Shown: positions 9,124 to 18,202 of the stretch, piece by piece
Layout of the letters: each line of letters opens with the position of its first letter
How positions within the stretch are numbered: the first letter of the stretch is position 1
Origin: Adlercreutzia wanghongyangiae
GTDB lineage: Bacteria > Actinomycetota > Coriobacteriia > Coriobacteriales > Eggerthellaceae
DNA: 64,000 bases
Direction: 5' to 3'
Assembly (NCBI RefSeq): GCF_035989245.1
Contig: NZ_JAYMFF010000010.1
Coordinates: 1-64,000, forward strand
Position numbers and translations under genes: made by a program
The notes under the pieces: model-generated
What the model saw: the letters and a program-made list of their open reading frames with translations, nothing else
The model's database searches: none
What the model was told of the DNA's origin: nothing

Positions 9124-9831
9124 ATGAAAGCGAGGGCTCTCATGACCTCAGAATCACCGCACGGCGCGGCCGTAAAGCGCCTGGTGCGACGCGCCCAGCG
9201 AGGCGACGCCGGTGCCTTCGAATCGCTGGCGCGCTCCTGCGGCACCACGCTGTACCGCGTGGCCGCCAGCTGCCTGGGCAACCAGGAGGCCGACGTGGCC
9301 GACGCCATTCAGGAAACGCTGGTGGCCGCATGGCGCAACATCGGCTCGCTGGAGCAGCCACGCTACTTCAAGACCTGGCTCATCCGCATCTGCATCAACG
9401 CCTGCCGTCAGGTGCAGCGGCGTCGTCGCGCCACCGTTCCCCTCGACAGCGTGGGCGAGGAGCGCCTGGATGCGTCGCTGCGCGCCGCCGGCCGCGTGGA
9501 CGAGACCACCCGGGCGGCAGCCGCAGCCGAGGCCAATGCCGCATTCGGCCGGCTGGTGGACGCCGCCGGAGAGGCCTACGCCCTGGTGATCACCTTGTAC
9601 TACGGAGAAGGCTACAGCACCGCCGAAATCGCCGAGCTGCTGTCCATGAGCCCCGAGGCGGTGCGCCAGCGCCTTTTCCGCGGCCGTGCGCGCATCAAGC
9701 GGGCGCTGGCCGAGAATCCCGCCTTGGCGCACCCCGTCGACCACGAGGGGCCCGCGCGCGCCGTCGGCCACCCCAGCCGGCCGCGGGCACCCGATGGCGA
9801 GGGACTCATGCAAGCCACCGCCCCCGCCTGA
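9124..9831 (+). CDS. ECF-type RNA polymerase sigma factor, copy 2
   Basis: A 235-residue paralogue of the sigma factor at 5775. Region 2 (about 25-100) contains 'PRYFKTWLIRICINAC'. The region 4 helix-turn-helix (about 160-190) reads 'TAEIAELLSMSPEAVRQRLF'. The start used is ATG 9124; an in-frame ATG at 9142 is an alternative. The gene is followed after 24 bases by the second membrane partner. Shared motifs in protein and promoter make cross-talk between the two modules plausible. Confidence 0.9.
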   Translation: MKARALMTSESPHGAAVKRLVRRAQRGDAGAFESLARSCGTTLYRVAASCLGNQEADVADAIQETLVAAWRNIGSLEQPRYFKTWLIRICINACRQVQRRRRATVPLDSVGEERLDASLRAAGRVDETTRAAAAAEANAAFGRLVDAAGEAYALVITLYYGEGYSTAEIAELLSMSPEAVRQRLFRGRARIKRALAENPALAHPVDHEGPARAVGHPSRPRAPDGEGLMQATAPA

Positions 9832-9855
9832 TCCGCTTTCTCCGAGGAGACTCCC

Positions 9856-11361
9856 ATGAACGATCACGAACTCGATTGCGCCATCCGCGCTACTTTGGAC
9901 GGCGCCCGCCCCTCTTCCGGCGCCTGCGCGGCCATGGACGCCGCCTTCGCCGCCATCGCGCAGGATGCCGCCAGCAGCGCGCCGTCCTCGCGCCAGGGCC
10001 GCCGCCTTCCCCTTACAGCCAAGCCGTGGGCCCGGGCTGCCGCCGTGGCCTGCGCCGTGTGCCTGGGCGCGGGGGGCACCGCCTACGCTGCCGACGCGTT
10101 GGGCCTCATCTCGCTTAAGCCGAGCGCCCCCTATCAAGTAATGCTGGGCATCGCCGACGATACGGCCGAAAACGGAACCGAACCCGTGCCCGATACCGTG
10201 GACCACTACCGCCTGAAGCTGGCCTACGAGCCGGCCGGCCTCACCCGCGACCCCGACAGAACCGCGGCAGGAGCGCCGTCCGACGGGCGCTGCGCCGACT
10301 TCTACTCCGACGATTTCCTGCAGTCGCTGAGGGTGAGCGTGCTGTACCACGACACCGACGAGGCGTTCCCGGTATCCTACGTGGCCGCCAGCGAGACCGT
10401 GGACGTGAACGGCCGCGCATCGGCGCTGATCACCAACGGCTACGGGCCCGACAACCGCTACCTGCAGCTGTTTATCCCCTTCCCCGACGAGCATCGCGTG
10501 GTGGTGGTGGGCGCCACGGCCAGCCTGCGCGACGAGATGCTGGCCGTGGCCCGGGGCATCTCGCTGGAGCCGGCGGGCACAGTGGGCCGCACTCACCTGT
10601 GGCTGCTCAGCGATTTCCTGGCCCCGGCCCTATCGGAAGGCGACGCCGCCGACACGGCGAGCCTGCGGGCATCCCACGACCAGATGGCGCACCTGCACCA
10701 GGTGGGCGATGCGTTCGCGCTGCCCAACGACGATGCCGCACTGTTCGACCGCGACGATGAGAGCACGCTTGAGGCGCGGGTGACCGACGTGAAGGTGGCC
10801 GACAACCTGAGCACGCTCGCTTGCGACGAGATGATCCCCGACGAATGGCGCGCCGTGGCGGATGGCGGCGGCACCCTGGGCAGCACCGAGATATCCTTCC
10901 GCACGTACGGTGACGGCGTGAACAGCCTTGACGAGGTAGTGGCCACGCGATCGGTGCCCATGGCCCTCGTGCAGGTGAGCATCGACTACACCAATACGGG
11001 CGACGCAGCGCTGGACGACGTGCTCTTCTTCGCCGGTCTGTTGTCGGCCACCGAGGGACCCGGCGGCTGGCAGGTGTTCGACCGGGCGAGCCAAGTACCC
11101 GGATCCGACGAGGCCGTCCTCGGCACGACCCTGGGCACGGGCGAGATGTACTACTACGATGTGAACGGCAGAAAGGCCACCGACGACCCCGACGCCCCGA
11201 ACTACATCGCGCACTTGGAACCAGGCGAGACGGCAACGGTGTCCGTCGCGTGGCTCGTGCCCCGCGACGAGCTGGAGCAGCTGCTGCTCACGCTGAGCAG
11301 CTCCGGGTACTGCTTCGACGAGGAGGCCCTGCAACTGGGTTACGTGGACATTCGTCAGTAA
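9856..11361 (+). CDS. Single-pass membrane protein, probable anti-sigma/sensor partner, copy 2
   Basis: A 501-residue protein laid out like the one at 6461: cytoplasmic N-terminus (1-59), one transmembrane segment (about 60-79) and a large acidic outer domain. GAGGAG precedes ATG 9856. The first copy keeps the phrase 'FPDERRVV', here 'FPDEHRVV', and both end in a 'PGET' beta-rich stretch with 'YxDIR' at the C-terminus. Family recognition is limited. The anti-sigma role rests on the operon position and topology. Confidence 0.65.
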   Translation: MNDHELDCAIRATLDGARPSSGACAAMDAAFAAIAQDAASSAPSSRQGRRLPLTAKPWARAAAVACAVCLGAGGTAYAADALGLISLKPSAPYQVMLGIADDTAENGTEPVPDTVDHYRLKLAYEPAGLTRDPDRTAAGAPSDGRCADFYSDDFLQSLRVSVLYHDTDEAFPVSYVAASETVDVNGRASALITNGYGPDNRYLQLFIPFPDEHRVVVVGATASLRDEMLAVARGISLEPAGTVGRTHLWLLSDFLAPALSEGDAADTASLRASHDQMAHLHQVGDAFALPNDDAALFDRDDESTLEARVTDVKVADNLSTLACDEMIPDEWRAVADGGGTLGSTEISFRTYGDGVNSLDEVVATRSVPMALVQVSIDYTNTGDAALDDVLFFAGLLSATEGPGGWQVFDRASQVPGSDEAVLGTTLGTGEMYYYDVNGRKATDDPDAPNYIAHLEPGETATVSVAWLVPRDELEQLLLTLSSSGYCFDEEALQLGYVDIRQ

Positions 11362-11391
11362 AGCGCCCTTGAGTGGAGCCTTTCGGGCGCT
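11362..11391 (+). terminator. Stem-loop right after the second partner gene
   Basis: AGCGCCC (11362-11368) pairs with GGGCGCT (11385-11391), directly following the stop codon. It is weaker than the hairpin at 11409 but could add to termination. Confidence 0.4.
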
Positions 11392-11408
11392 CACCCTAGA
11401 TACCCTCC

Positions 11409-11436
11409 GAAAGGGGCGGCTTGAGCCGCCCCTTTC
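11409..11436. terminator. Perfect 12-bp hairpin, probable terminator of the second sigma operon
   Basis: GAAAGGGGCGGC and GCCGCCCCTTTC flank a TTGA loop. The stem is perfect and ends in an A/T-containing flank on both strands, so it may act in both directions between the plus-strand operon and the minus-strand genes to the right. Confidence 0.6.
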
Positions 11437-11458
11437 GTGCAGGCGATCGCAGCTGAGA

Positions 11459-11606
11459 GGGCGGGCTGAAGCCCGCCCCTACGGGTATTCTCGTCGTGGC
11501 GGTTCTGAGGGCGTTCTTGGCGCGACGGTTCCGCGGGCGGGCTGAAGCCCGCCCCTACGGGGTGCTTCGGCGCGACTGCTCTGCGGGCTGAAGGGCGCCT
11601 CTACGG
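11459..11606 (+). repeat. Three REP-like palindromes in one orientation
   Basis: Two near-identical copies of GGGCGGGCTGAAGCCCGCCC plus the tag CTACGG lie at about 11459-11484 and 11535-11560. A degenerate third at about 11582-11606 runs into the 3' end of the maturation protease gene. All carry the CTACGG tag on the right. They belong to the same family as the copies in mfd, in azlC and at 27.7-28.0 kb. Confidence 0.75.
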
Positions 11607-12128
11607 CGTTGCGGGCTTCTTCCGCAGAGGGAAGCCGCGATGGTGCAGCTCGGCGGCTACGGTTTCCACGAGCAGGGGCAGCGCGGCCTCGCATTCCGGG
11701 GTGAGCCCCACGCAGAACTCGGAGGGCGACGGGTTGCCCACCTGCATGCCCAGGCAGAAGCCCTCGGCCTCATAGCCCATAAGCGCAGCGGCGTCGAAGA
11801 GGTCGACGAGCTTCAGATCGTGCAGCGAGGCCTCGGGGCCGGAATGGCGCGCCATGGCGTCGGGCTCGAAGCGGTACACCGTGCCCGGCGCGTCGCCCGT
11901 GCCGTCCACGGCGTCCACCGTGAGAATGAGATCGCACCGTTCCACATAGCCAAGCATATCCAGGGCCATGCAGCCCACATCCAGCAGCTGCACGTTGTCG
12001 GGCACCTCGTAGGTCTCAAGCAGCGCGTCCAAGGCCGCCGGGGCCACGCCATCGTCCAACATGAGACGGTTGCCCACGAAGAACACCGCCGCTGTGCGCG
12101 GGGCGCCCTCGGCGCGATCGGCCGTCAT
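11601..12128 (-). CDS. hyaD: Hydrogenase maturation protease (HyaD/HybD family)
   Basis: A 175-residue endopeptidase that trims the C-terminal peptide of the [NiFe]-hydrogenase large subunit after nickel insertion. It opens with 'FFVGNRLMLDDGVAP', the GNxLxxDDG signature. 'LTVDAVDG' and 'SLHDL' supply the other expected nickel-binding Asp and His positions. The start is ATG 12128, overlapping the stop of the upstream gene as ATGA; a longer in-frame upstream extension is a shadow of that gene. Its presumed substrate, the large subunit at 18891-20564, has a 20-residue tail after DPCxxCxxH. The gene is about 6 kb from hyaABC, on the same strand. Confidence 0.88.
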   Translation of the reverse strand: MTADRAEGAPRTAAVFFVGNRLMLDDGVAPAALDALLETYEVPDNVQLLDVGCMALDMLGYVERCDLILTVDAVDGTGDAPGTVYRFEPDAMARHSGPEASLHDLKLVDLFDAAALMGYEAEGFCLGMQVGNPSPSEFCVGLTPECEAALPLLVETVAAELHHRGFPLRKKPATP

Positions 12129-12580
12129 TGCAGGGTTCCTGCCGCTTCGGCGGCCTCCAAGGCCGGGCGGAAATCGATGTTGTACCAGGTGGCCAGGACC
12201 ACCACGATCACAGCCACCACGGCTCCGACCACGGCCCACGCCCGCTGGCGGCGCAGATAGCGCTCGCGGCTTTCCCCGTGCGCCTCGGCCCGATGGGCCG
12301 CAAAGGGCTGCGACACGATGGCGAACACCAGGGTGGCCCCCAGAAGCCCCCCGGTCATGACCACGGCCAGCGCCACCGAAAGCACCGTGGGCTCGTGCGC
12401 CGCCGCATAGATCACGTTGTCGACGAACAGCCACGCCACAAAGAACAAAAACGCTGCCCACATGCCATGGGCCGGCCCCCACACCGGAGCCAGGAACAAG
12501 GCCCCCAGGTTCACCCGGGGAAGCCCCTTCAGGAACTTTTCCTCAGCTGCTATCTGCTCGTCAGTCAGCGTGGACGCCAT
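12125..12580 (-). CDS. Small membrane protein of unknown function
   Basis: A 151-residue protein with a soluble N-terminus and three hydrophobic stretches (about 35-60, 65-90 and 120-140). ATG 12580 is chosen because AAGGAG lies five bases upstream; a longer open frame to 12676 has no such site. The phrase 'NLGALFLAPVWGPAHG' recalls small DUF-type inner-membrane proteins, but I cannot name the family. It overlaps the maturation protease gene by four bases, so the two are probably translated together. Confidence 0.7.
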   Translation of the reverse strand: MASTLTDEQIAAEEKFLKGLPRVNLGALFLAPVWGPAHGMWAAFLFFVAWLFVDNVIYAAAHEPTVLSVALAVVMTGGLLGATLVFAIVSQPFAAHRAEAHGESRERYLRRQRAWAVVGAVVAVIVVVLATWYNIDFRPALEAAEAAGTLQ

Positions 12581-12698
12581 GGCACTCCTTCGTACGCGGT
12601 GTTTCCCCCACTGTAGCGAAACCGCCCGCGAAACGGCGACGGCACCGGCCCATCCGTCGGCCAAACGCCCCAGCAATCGCCCGGCAGCCGTCGCGTGT

Positions 12699-14891
12699 CT
12701 ACCCCACCAGCTTCGAAGACTCCACCTCTTCCACGTACCACTCCATGAACTTCGCCAAGGGCTTGCGCAACACCAGGCCCAGCAGGGCCGCCGGAATGAG
12801 GAACAGCGCCAGCTGGCCCATCTGCAGCCAGAACTCGGCCCCGGCGCCTCCCATCATGGCGGTGCGCATGGCATTCACCACGTGGGTGGCCGGCAGCCAG
12901 GGGCTTAGGGCCTGCACGAACCCGGGCAGCAGCTGCAAGGGGAACGAGCCGCCACAGCCGGTCACCTGGATGATCAGCAGCAGAACGGCAATGGCCTTCC
13001 CCAAGTTCGCGAAGGCCACCACCAGGGCGTAGATGATGAAGGTGAACACGAGCCCGGCGCCCCAGAAACAGACGAGGAATTCGACCACGTTGGCCACCTG
13101 CACCTGCAAGAAGAACAGGTTGCCCAGGGCCATCACCGTGGTCTGGGCCAGTGATATGGCCGCCATCACCCCGAAGCGCCCGAAGAACACCTGGCGCGGC
13201 TTCGCGTTGCCGATGCCCGCTGCGGCCAGCTCGGCCGCCGAGGGCCGCGGGCGGATAACCACCAGGATGAGCAACGAGCCAATGAACAGGGCCAAGGTGG
13301 TGTACAGCGGGGCCATGGCGCTGCCGAAGTTTTCCACCGGATACACCGCCACACGATCGAGCGCCACCGGGGCCGCCAGGGCCTTCGACAGCACCGAGGC
13401 ATCGGCGCCCAGCACATCGCGCAGCGCGCCGCGATCACCCGTGGCCAGGGCCGCGTCGATATCCACGGCCATGGCGCGCAGATCCTTCGACACCTCGTGC
13501 AGCTTGTCGGTAGTGGCGGTGATCTTCGCGGCGGTATCGCCCATCACCTGCGATGCGGAATCGGCCGACGAGGCCAGGTCGGCCCCTACGCCCGACAAGT
13601 TCCCCGTGATGGCGCCCATGGACTCGGCCATGGCGCGCGCATCGTCGGCCAGAGCCGCCAGGCCCGGCTTCACGTTGGCGTCGTAGTCGGACTTCAGCGA
13701 CTGGATGGACTGCCGCGCCTCGGCAGCCTGGGCCTTGGCCGCGTCGCGCTCGGCCGACACGTCCCCGCTGCCCGCCTCCAGCTTGTCGGCGGCGCCGCGC
13801 AGGCTGGCAGCCATGGCGTCGGTTTGGGCAGCCACGGCGTTCAGGCGGCTGACCACGGCCAGGGCCTGGGGCCGCACGCTCTCGGGCAGGCTGGGCGCCA
13901 GGGCCTGCAGCGACGAGGCCGCGTCGCGGTACAGCGCCCCCTGCTTGTCCAGGGTGGTGGCGTGGTTGCGCAAATCGCCCACCGCGCCAGCCATATCGCG
14001 GGAGGCGGCATCGAACAGGCGGTCGATGGACGAGGACACGGCGTCGAAGCCGGCGGCGCTTTCGGCCAGGGCCGACGACAGCGCGTCGCCGGAATCGCGC
14101 AGCGCGTCCACGGTGCCGGGCACCGCGTCGGTGCGCGTCGTGGCCGCCGACAGCGTGGTATCCACCGCACCGGCAGCCGAAGTGGCCAGGGCCGACGAAT
14201 CCTGGGCCAGGTTCTGGCACGCCTGGGCCAGCGAGCAGTACAGTGTGAGCACCGAGGCCGCATCGTCCACCGCGTCGGCCATCTCGCGCACATGGTCGGC
14301 CACCTGCGCGATGCGCCCGTCCCAGTCCTCGTCCTCGGCAAACGACGACACCGATTCCGCCAGCGACAGCGACACCTCCGACAACGTTTCGGCGAACACG
14401 GCGTTCACCTGGTACGACACCGAATCGGCACCCTTATCGGTAATCTTGGGCGCAATGGCGCTCTTCTTCTCGTTGGTGTAGTAGATGATATCGGCATGCT
14501 GCACGTTGGCGGTATAGAAGGTGAGCATGTCGCGGCTGAAGCTGGGCGGGATGACCACGGCAGCGTAGTAGCGCCCCGAGCGCGCGCCGTCGATGGCGTC
14601 CTCCTCGTCGGTGAACACCCAGTCGATCTGGTCGTTGGCCCGCAGCGCGCTGACCACCTGGTCGCCCACGTTCACGCGAAGGGGCACCAGATCGCTCTTG
14701 TAGCCCTCGTCGGTGTTGGCCACCGCCACCTTCAGGCTGCCGGTGTTGTCGAACACGTTCCAGCACGCGATGATGTTGTACCACGCGAACAGCGAGGGCA
14801 CGATCACCAGGCCCACGGCGATGATGATGGACATGACATTGGCGGAAAGCCGCTTCAGGTCGGCGCGAAACAGGCGCATCACGTTACTCAT
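12699..14891 (-). CDS. YhgE/Pip-family ABC-2-type membrane protein, second gene of a pair
   Basis: A roughly 730-residue protein with one N-terminal membrane helix ('SIIIAVGLVIVPSLFAWYN'), a long extracytoplasmic region rich in Ala/Ser/Asp heptads (about 190-470, likely coiled coil) and five or six C-terminal helices. This is the layout of YhgE/phage-infection proteins, which resemble ABC-2 permeases. Substrate is unknown. ATG 14891 overlaps the upstream stop by eight bases and has a purine-rich AAGGGGGGTG site seven bases upstream; GTG 14900 is an alternative. It is a paralogue of the next gene and probably its obligate partner. Confidence 0.85.
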   Translation of the reverse strand: MSNVMRLFRADLKRLSANVMSIIIAVGLVIVPSLFAWYNIIACWNVFDNTGSLKVAVANTDEGYKSDLVPLRVNVGDQVVSALRANDQIDWVFTDEEDAIDGARSGRYYAAVVIPPSFSRDMLTFYTANVQHADIIYYTNEKKSAIAPKITDKGADSVSYQVNAVFAETLSEVSLSLAESVSSFAEDEDWDGRIAQVADHVREMADAVDDAASVLTLYCSLAQACQNLAQDSSALATSAAGAVDTTLSAATTRTDAVPGTVDALRDSGDALSSALAESAAGFDAVSSSIDRLFDAASRDMAGAVGDLRNHATTLDKQGALYRDAASSLQALAPSLPESVRPQALAVVSRLNAVAAQTDAMAASLRGAADKLEAGSGDVSAERDAAKAQAAEARQSIQSLKSDYDANVKPGLAALADDARAMAESMGAITGNLSGVGADLASSADSASQVMGDTAAKITATTDKLHEVSKDLRAMAVDIDAALATGDRGALRDVLGADASVLSKALAAPVALDRVAVYPVENFGSAMAPLYTTLALFIGSLLILVVIRPRPSAAELAAAGIGNAKPRQVFFGRFGVMAAISLAQTTVMALGNLFFLQVQVANVVEFLVCFWGAGLVFTFIIYALVVAFANLGKAIAVLLLIIQVTGCGGSFPLQLLPGFVQALSPWLPATHVVNAMRTAMMGGAGAEFWLQMGQLALFLIPAALLGLVLRKPLAKFMEWYVEEVESSKLVG

Positions 14892-17562
14892 CGCCCTCAC
14901 CCCCCTTCGCCGCCGGCGCAGGCCCTGCAGGATCGTCGGGCGCGGGCCCCGGCGAGGGCCGGTCTGATGCAGGCGCTGCCGTTGCCGCCGGGCCCTCCGT
15001 GGCGTCCAAGTCGGCCGCCCGCCGCACGGCCGCCGAGGCGTCGTACAGTCCGATCAGGCTCTCATCCGAAAGGCTTCCCAGCTTCATCTGCCGCTCGAAG
15101 CTGAAGCGCAGGCTCTCGATGACCACCAGCGCCACGAAGATGAGCACCGTCCACAGAAGCCACGCCGTCAGCAGCCACACCTTCTCGGCCGGCGTGAGCG
15201 CGAACACCACGGCCAGCAGCACCGGCACCACGATACCGCTGATCAGCGCGGCCTTCATCAAACGCGGGTACCAATGCGAGAAGCGCGCGTAGCGCCGCCC
15301 GATCTCGGCATCGTAGCCGCCCTTGTCGGAAAGCGCCCGCAAGATCTGGGAAATGCGGTAGGGACGCACGGGAATGTCCACATCCTCGCCGTTGAACAGA
15401 CCCCCTTCCCGCACCTGGCGCGCCACCATGCGGTTCACGTTCGCCATCAGGGGACGCAACAGCAAGCCGGCAGCCATGAACAGGGCGAAGAACAGGCCCA
15501 ACACCAGCAGGTCGGTGGCATACTGGTTGCCGTAGAAGCCGCAGATAGCCTCGCGCATGGCCCCGATGCCGTAGGTGAAGGGGAAAAACGGGTACAGCGC
15601 CTGGAAGAAGCCCGAGGTCATCTCGATGGGGTACAGTCCCGTGGCCCCGGGAATCTGGGCGAATACCAAGATGATGCAAATGCCCTTGCCGATATGCTGC
15701 AAGGTGACCGAGAAGGCGTAGATAATGGCCAGATAGGCCAGCGACGCGCAGGCCGCCGCCACGAACAGCGCCGGCGCGCTGACCGCCTGCACCCCGATGG
15801 CCAGCACGCCCGCGCAGCACACGAGCGCCTGCACCACGGCCATCGCGGCCAGGAACAGGAAGCGCGCCCAGTAGCGCTGGGCCAAGGTGAGGCCCGGCAC
15901 GCCTTCGCCGTCCACCTCCTGTCGCATGATGACCAGCAGCATGAAGGCGCCGATCCAGAAGGTGAGGTTCATGAACAGGGGCGCCATGGCGCTACCGTAG
16001 GCGTTCAGCGGATACAGCGACTCGGTGACCACCTCGGTGGGCGACGCCATGAAGCTGGCGATGCGGTCGGCGTCCAGGCCCTCCTCGCCCACCAGCCGCG
16101 CCAGGGCGTCGGACGCGCCGAAGGCCACCACGTCGCTGTACACCACGCCCAACTCCGACTCCAGGCTGGCGAACAACTTGTCGGTCTCATTCACGGTGGT
16201 CTGGGCCGTCTGCATGGTGGCATCCAGCTGATTCACCACCAGCGTCGTCTGCTGCACCAGCATGCGCTGGGTGGCCAGAGCCTCCTGCAGCGCGTCGGAC
16301 GTCTCGGCCAGCGCATCAAGCGCGCTGTTCACCGCCGGGATAGTGGTGCCGAACAGGCCCGTGGAATAGGAGCTCATGCTGCTGGAGGCCTGTTGCACCG
16401 CCGTGTTCAGCGACGAGGTGGCATCCTGCAGGGCCTGAGCGGTGTCCTGAGTGCGCGTGTTCAGGCCCTCCAGGTCGCCCAAGGTCTGCTCGGCTGCATC
16501 CGACCGGGCGTCCAGGTTCTTGGCCAGGGCCTCCAGCGACGCGCGCTCGGTGCTGCCGGCGGGCAGGCCGGCCGCGCTCTGACGCAGCGCCTCGGCCACC
16601 GCGCGGCTCTCAGTCACAGCCGCCCGCCCCTGGGCCAGTGCCGACTGGATGCCGCCCTGGGCCTGGCCCAGCGAGCCGGTCAGCTTGGCCGCCGCGCCAT
16701 CGGCCGCCGAGGCCGCCGTGGTAGCCGCGCCCAGGGCCTTGGTCACCGCCGGCATGGCGAAGGCCGAGAAGTCGGACAGGGTCTTCTGCATGGCCGCTGA
16801 TGTCTCGCCTAGCTCGCCCAGGCTGGCATCGGCCTCGTCGATGCCCGTGCTTGCCCGCGAAAGCGCATCGCGGGCGCCGTCGATCTTGTCGTGGGCCTCC
16901 GTGACCGAAGTCTTGATGCCCACCAGGGTGGTACGGGCCTCCCCCACCGTGGCGGCGGCATCGGCGATCTTCTGCGCCGCCCGCGACTGGCTCTCGCCGG
17001 CCTGGGCCCGCGTGTCGTCGACAGCCGCATCGATGGCCTTCACGGCCACGTCGGTCACCGTGGACACGAAAGTGGAGTTGATGGTCTCATCCAAGGTAGT
17101 GGCGCCCGTGTCGGTGATCTTGGGGGCCACCGGCCCGGCCTTCTCGTTCACGTAGTACTGCAACTTGGGCTGGGTGAACTCGCCGGTGGTGATGGTCAGC
17201 AGATCGGCGGTGAAGCGCGACGGTATGACGAAGGCGGCGTAGGCAGTGCCCGCGTTCAGCTGGTCCATGGCCTCGTCATAGGTGGTGAACTCCCAGTCCA
17301 GCTGATGGTTGTCGTGCAACTGGTCGACGATCTTGTCGCCCACGTTCAACGAGCCGGTCAATTCCGAGCTGCCGCCCGCGTCCTGGTTCACCACGCACAC
17401 ACGCAGGTTCCCCGTGTTGTCGTAGGGGTTCCAGAAACCGATGACGTTGTACCACGTGTACACCGATGGCAACAGCAGCAGCGCCACAACGACCACCAAA
17501 GCCGGGGGCGTATGCACCAGGCGCAGCACGTCGCGTTTGAGAATCTTCAGCACATTCCGCAC
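14884..17562 (-). CDS. YhgE/Pip-family ABC-2-type membrane protein, first gene of a pair
   Basis: An 892-residue paralogue of the downstream gene: N-terminal helix ('ALVVVVALLLLPSVYTWYN'), conserved 'GFWNPYDNTGNLRVCVVNQD', a long coiled-coil-prone middle and a polytopic C-terminal region. It then adds about 150 further residues with two more helices and an acidic, Pro/Ala-rich end. GTG 17562 is preferred over ATG 17583. AAAGGA is nine bases before the GTG, and the resulting 'VRNVLKILKRDV' start aligns with the paralogue's 'MSNVMRLFRADL'. The overlap with the next gene implies coupled translation. Confidence 0.85.
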   Translation of the reverse strand: MRNVLKILKRDVLRLVHTPPALVVVVALLLLPSVYTWYNVIGFWNPYDNTGNLRVCVVNQDAGGSSELTGSLNVGDKIVDQLHDNHQLDWEFTTYDEAMDQLNAGTAYAAFVIPSRFTADLLTITTGEFTQPKLQYYVNEKAGPVAPKITDTGATTLDETINSTFVSTVTDVAVKAIDAAVDDTRAQAGESQSRAAQKIADAAATVGEARTTLVGIKTSVTEAHDKIDGARDALSRASTGIDEADASLGELGETSAAMQKTLSDFSAFAMPAVTKALGAATTAASAADGAAAKLTGSLGQAQGGIQSALAQGRAAVTESRAVAEALRQSAAGLPAGSTERASLEALAKNLDARSDAAEQTLGDLEGLNTRTQDTAQALQDATSSLNTAVQQASSSMSSYSTGLFGTTIPAVNSALDALAETSDALQEALATQRMLVQQTTLVVNQLDATMQTAQTTVNETDKLFASLESELGVVYSDVVAFGASDALARLVGEEGLDADRIASFMASPTEVVTESLYPLNAYGSAMAPLFMNLTFWIGAFMLLVIMRQEVDGEGVPGLTLAQRYWARFLFLAAMAVVQALVCCAGVLAIGVQAVSAPALFVAAACASLAYLAIIYAFSVTLQHIGKGICIILVFAQIPGATGLYPIEMTSGFFQALYPFFPFTYGIGAMREAICGFYGNQYATDLLVLGLFFALFMAAGLLLRPLMANVNRMVARQVREGGLFNGEDVDIPVRPYRISQILRALSDKGGYDAEIGRRYARFSHWYPRLMKAALISGIVVPVLLAVVFALTPAEKVWLLTAWLLWTVLIFVALVVIESLRFSFERQMKLGSLSDESLIGLYDASAAVRRAADLDATEGPAATAAPASDRPSPGPAPDDPAGPAPAAKGGEGDE

Positions 17563-17802
17563 GGAAACGGGTCCTTTCCGCATAGCTTACCCAGTATGAA
17601 CAGTATCGCTCATCATAGCGCAACCCCGGCAGGCGCGCTCGCCCTTGTTGACGGAACGGAATCATCGGTCAAGCAGCGGCCAAATCGCGGACGCCTGCTG
17701 CCCGGTTTCTCCGCCCAAAGCTGGTCGCATGCGGAAATGGCAGCTCTCGATGGTCAAAAGAAAGAGGATTTATAAGCGCTTTTCGCTTTTCCCAATGGAT
17801 TC

Positions 17803-17996
17803 TGGCCATAAAACGCGAGATGTCTATGGTTCCACAAAGATCAGGCGCTCAAATCGCTCATTTTCCGACCCTAATTGAGGAGAATCTCGGAAAACGGAGG
17901 GCAATTCATGCTTGCGAGCATATAAATCAAGATGTTTTTGGCCAAATAAGGCAAATTGGATTGCAATTCCCATATAAATCTATCGTTTTGTGGCCA
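17803..17996. mobile_element. MITE-like AT-rich element with 27-bp imperfect terminal inverted repeats
   Basis: 17803-17829 and 17970-17996 are inverted copies matching at about 22 of 27 positions (TGGCCAYAAAACG at the outer ends). The 194-bp interior is much more AT-rich than all flanking genes and lacks a reading frame. No target-site duplication is obvious. A non-autonomous transposon remnant is the favoured reading. An AT-rich regulatory region with a long dyad is the alternative. Confidence 0.5.
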
Positions 17997-17998
17997 TG

Positions 17999-18144
17999 GA
18001 GCGAGGCGACGCATGGCGAAGGGGCGGCCCGGACGAGCGGGGCGACGCATGGCGGAGGGGCGGCCCGGACGAGCAGGGCGACGCATGGCGAAGGGGCTGC
18101 GCCGGACGAGCGAGGCAGCATACGGCGATGGCGCTGTACCGAAT
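17999..18144. repeat. Four-unit 36-bp tandem repeat
   Basis: Units start at 17999, 18035, 18071 and 18108. The first two differ at only two positions. The third has a 1-bp insertion and the fourth is diverged. The core is GACGCATGGCGAAGGGGCGG. It begins three bases after the AT-rich element ends. Confidence 0.8.
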
Positions 18145-18149
18145 GAACG

Positions 18150-18179
18150 AAGGGGCGGCCTCCGAAGAAGCCGCCCCTT
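18150..18179 (-). terminator. Terminator-like hairpin after hyaC
   Basis: A 10-bp perfect stem, AAGGGGCGGC with GCCGCCCCTT, around a 10-nt loop, located 23 bases past the hyaC stop. It likely ends the hyaABC transcript. There is no long U-run. Confidence 0.55.
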
Positions 18180-18202
18180 GGTCGCATTAGCTCGCGCAAC
18201 CC

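Larger units (their letters stand above)
17563..18202. other. 640-bp intergenic region between yhgE pair and hydrogenase genes
   Basis: From left to right it holds the upstream region of the yhgE pair (to about 17,700), a conspicuously AT-rich element bounded by inverted repeats (17803-17996), a 36-bp GC-rich tandem repeat (17999-18144) and the hydrogenase-side terminator (18150-18179). No open frame here looks like a gene. Confidence 0.7.

Noticed and set aside
17999..18144. Possible CRISPR array (36-bp repeats)
   Set aside because: Units are directly adjacent with no spacers, and no cas genes are present.
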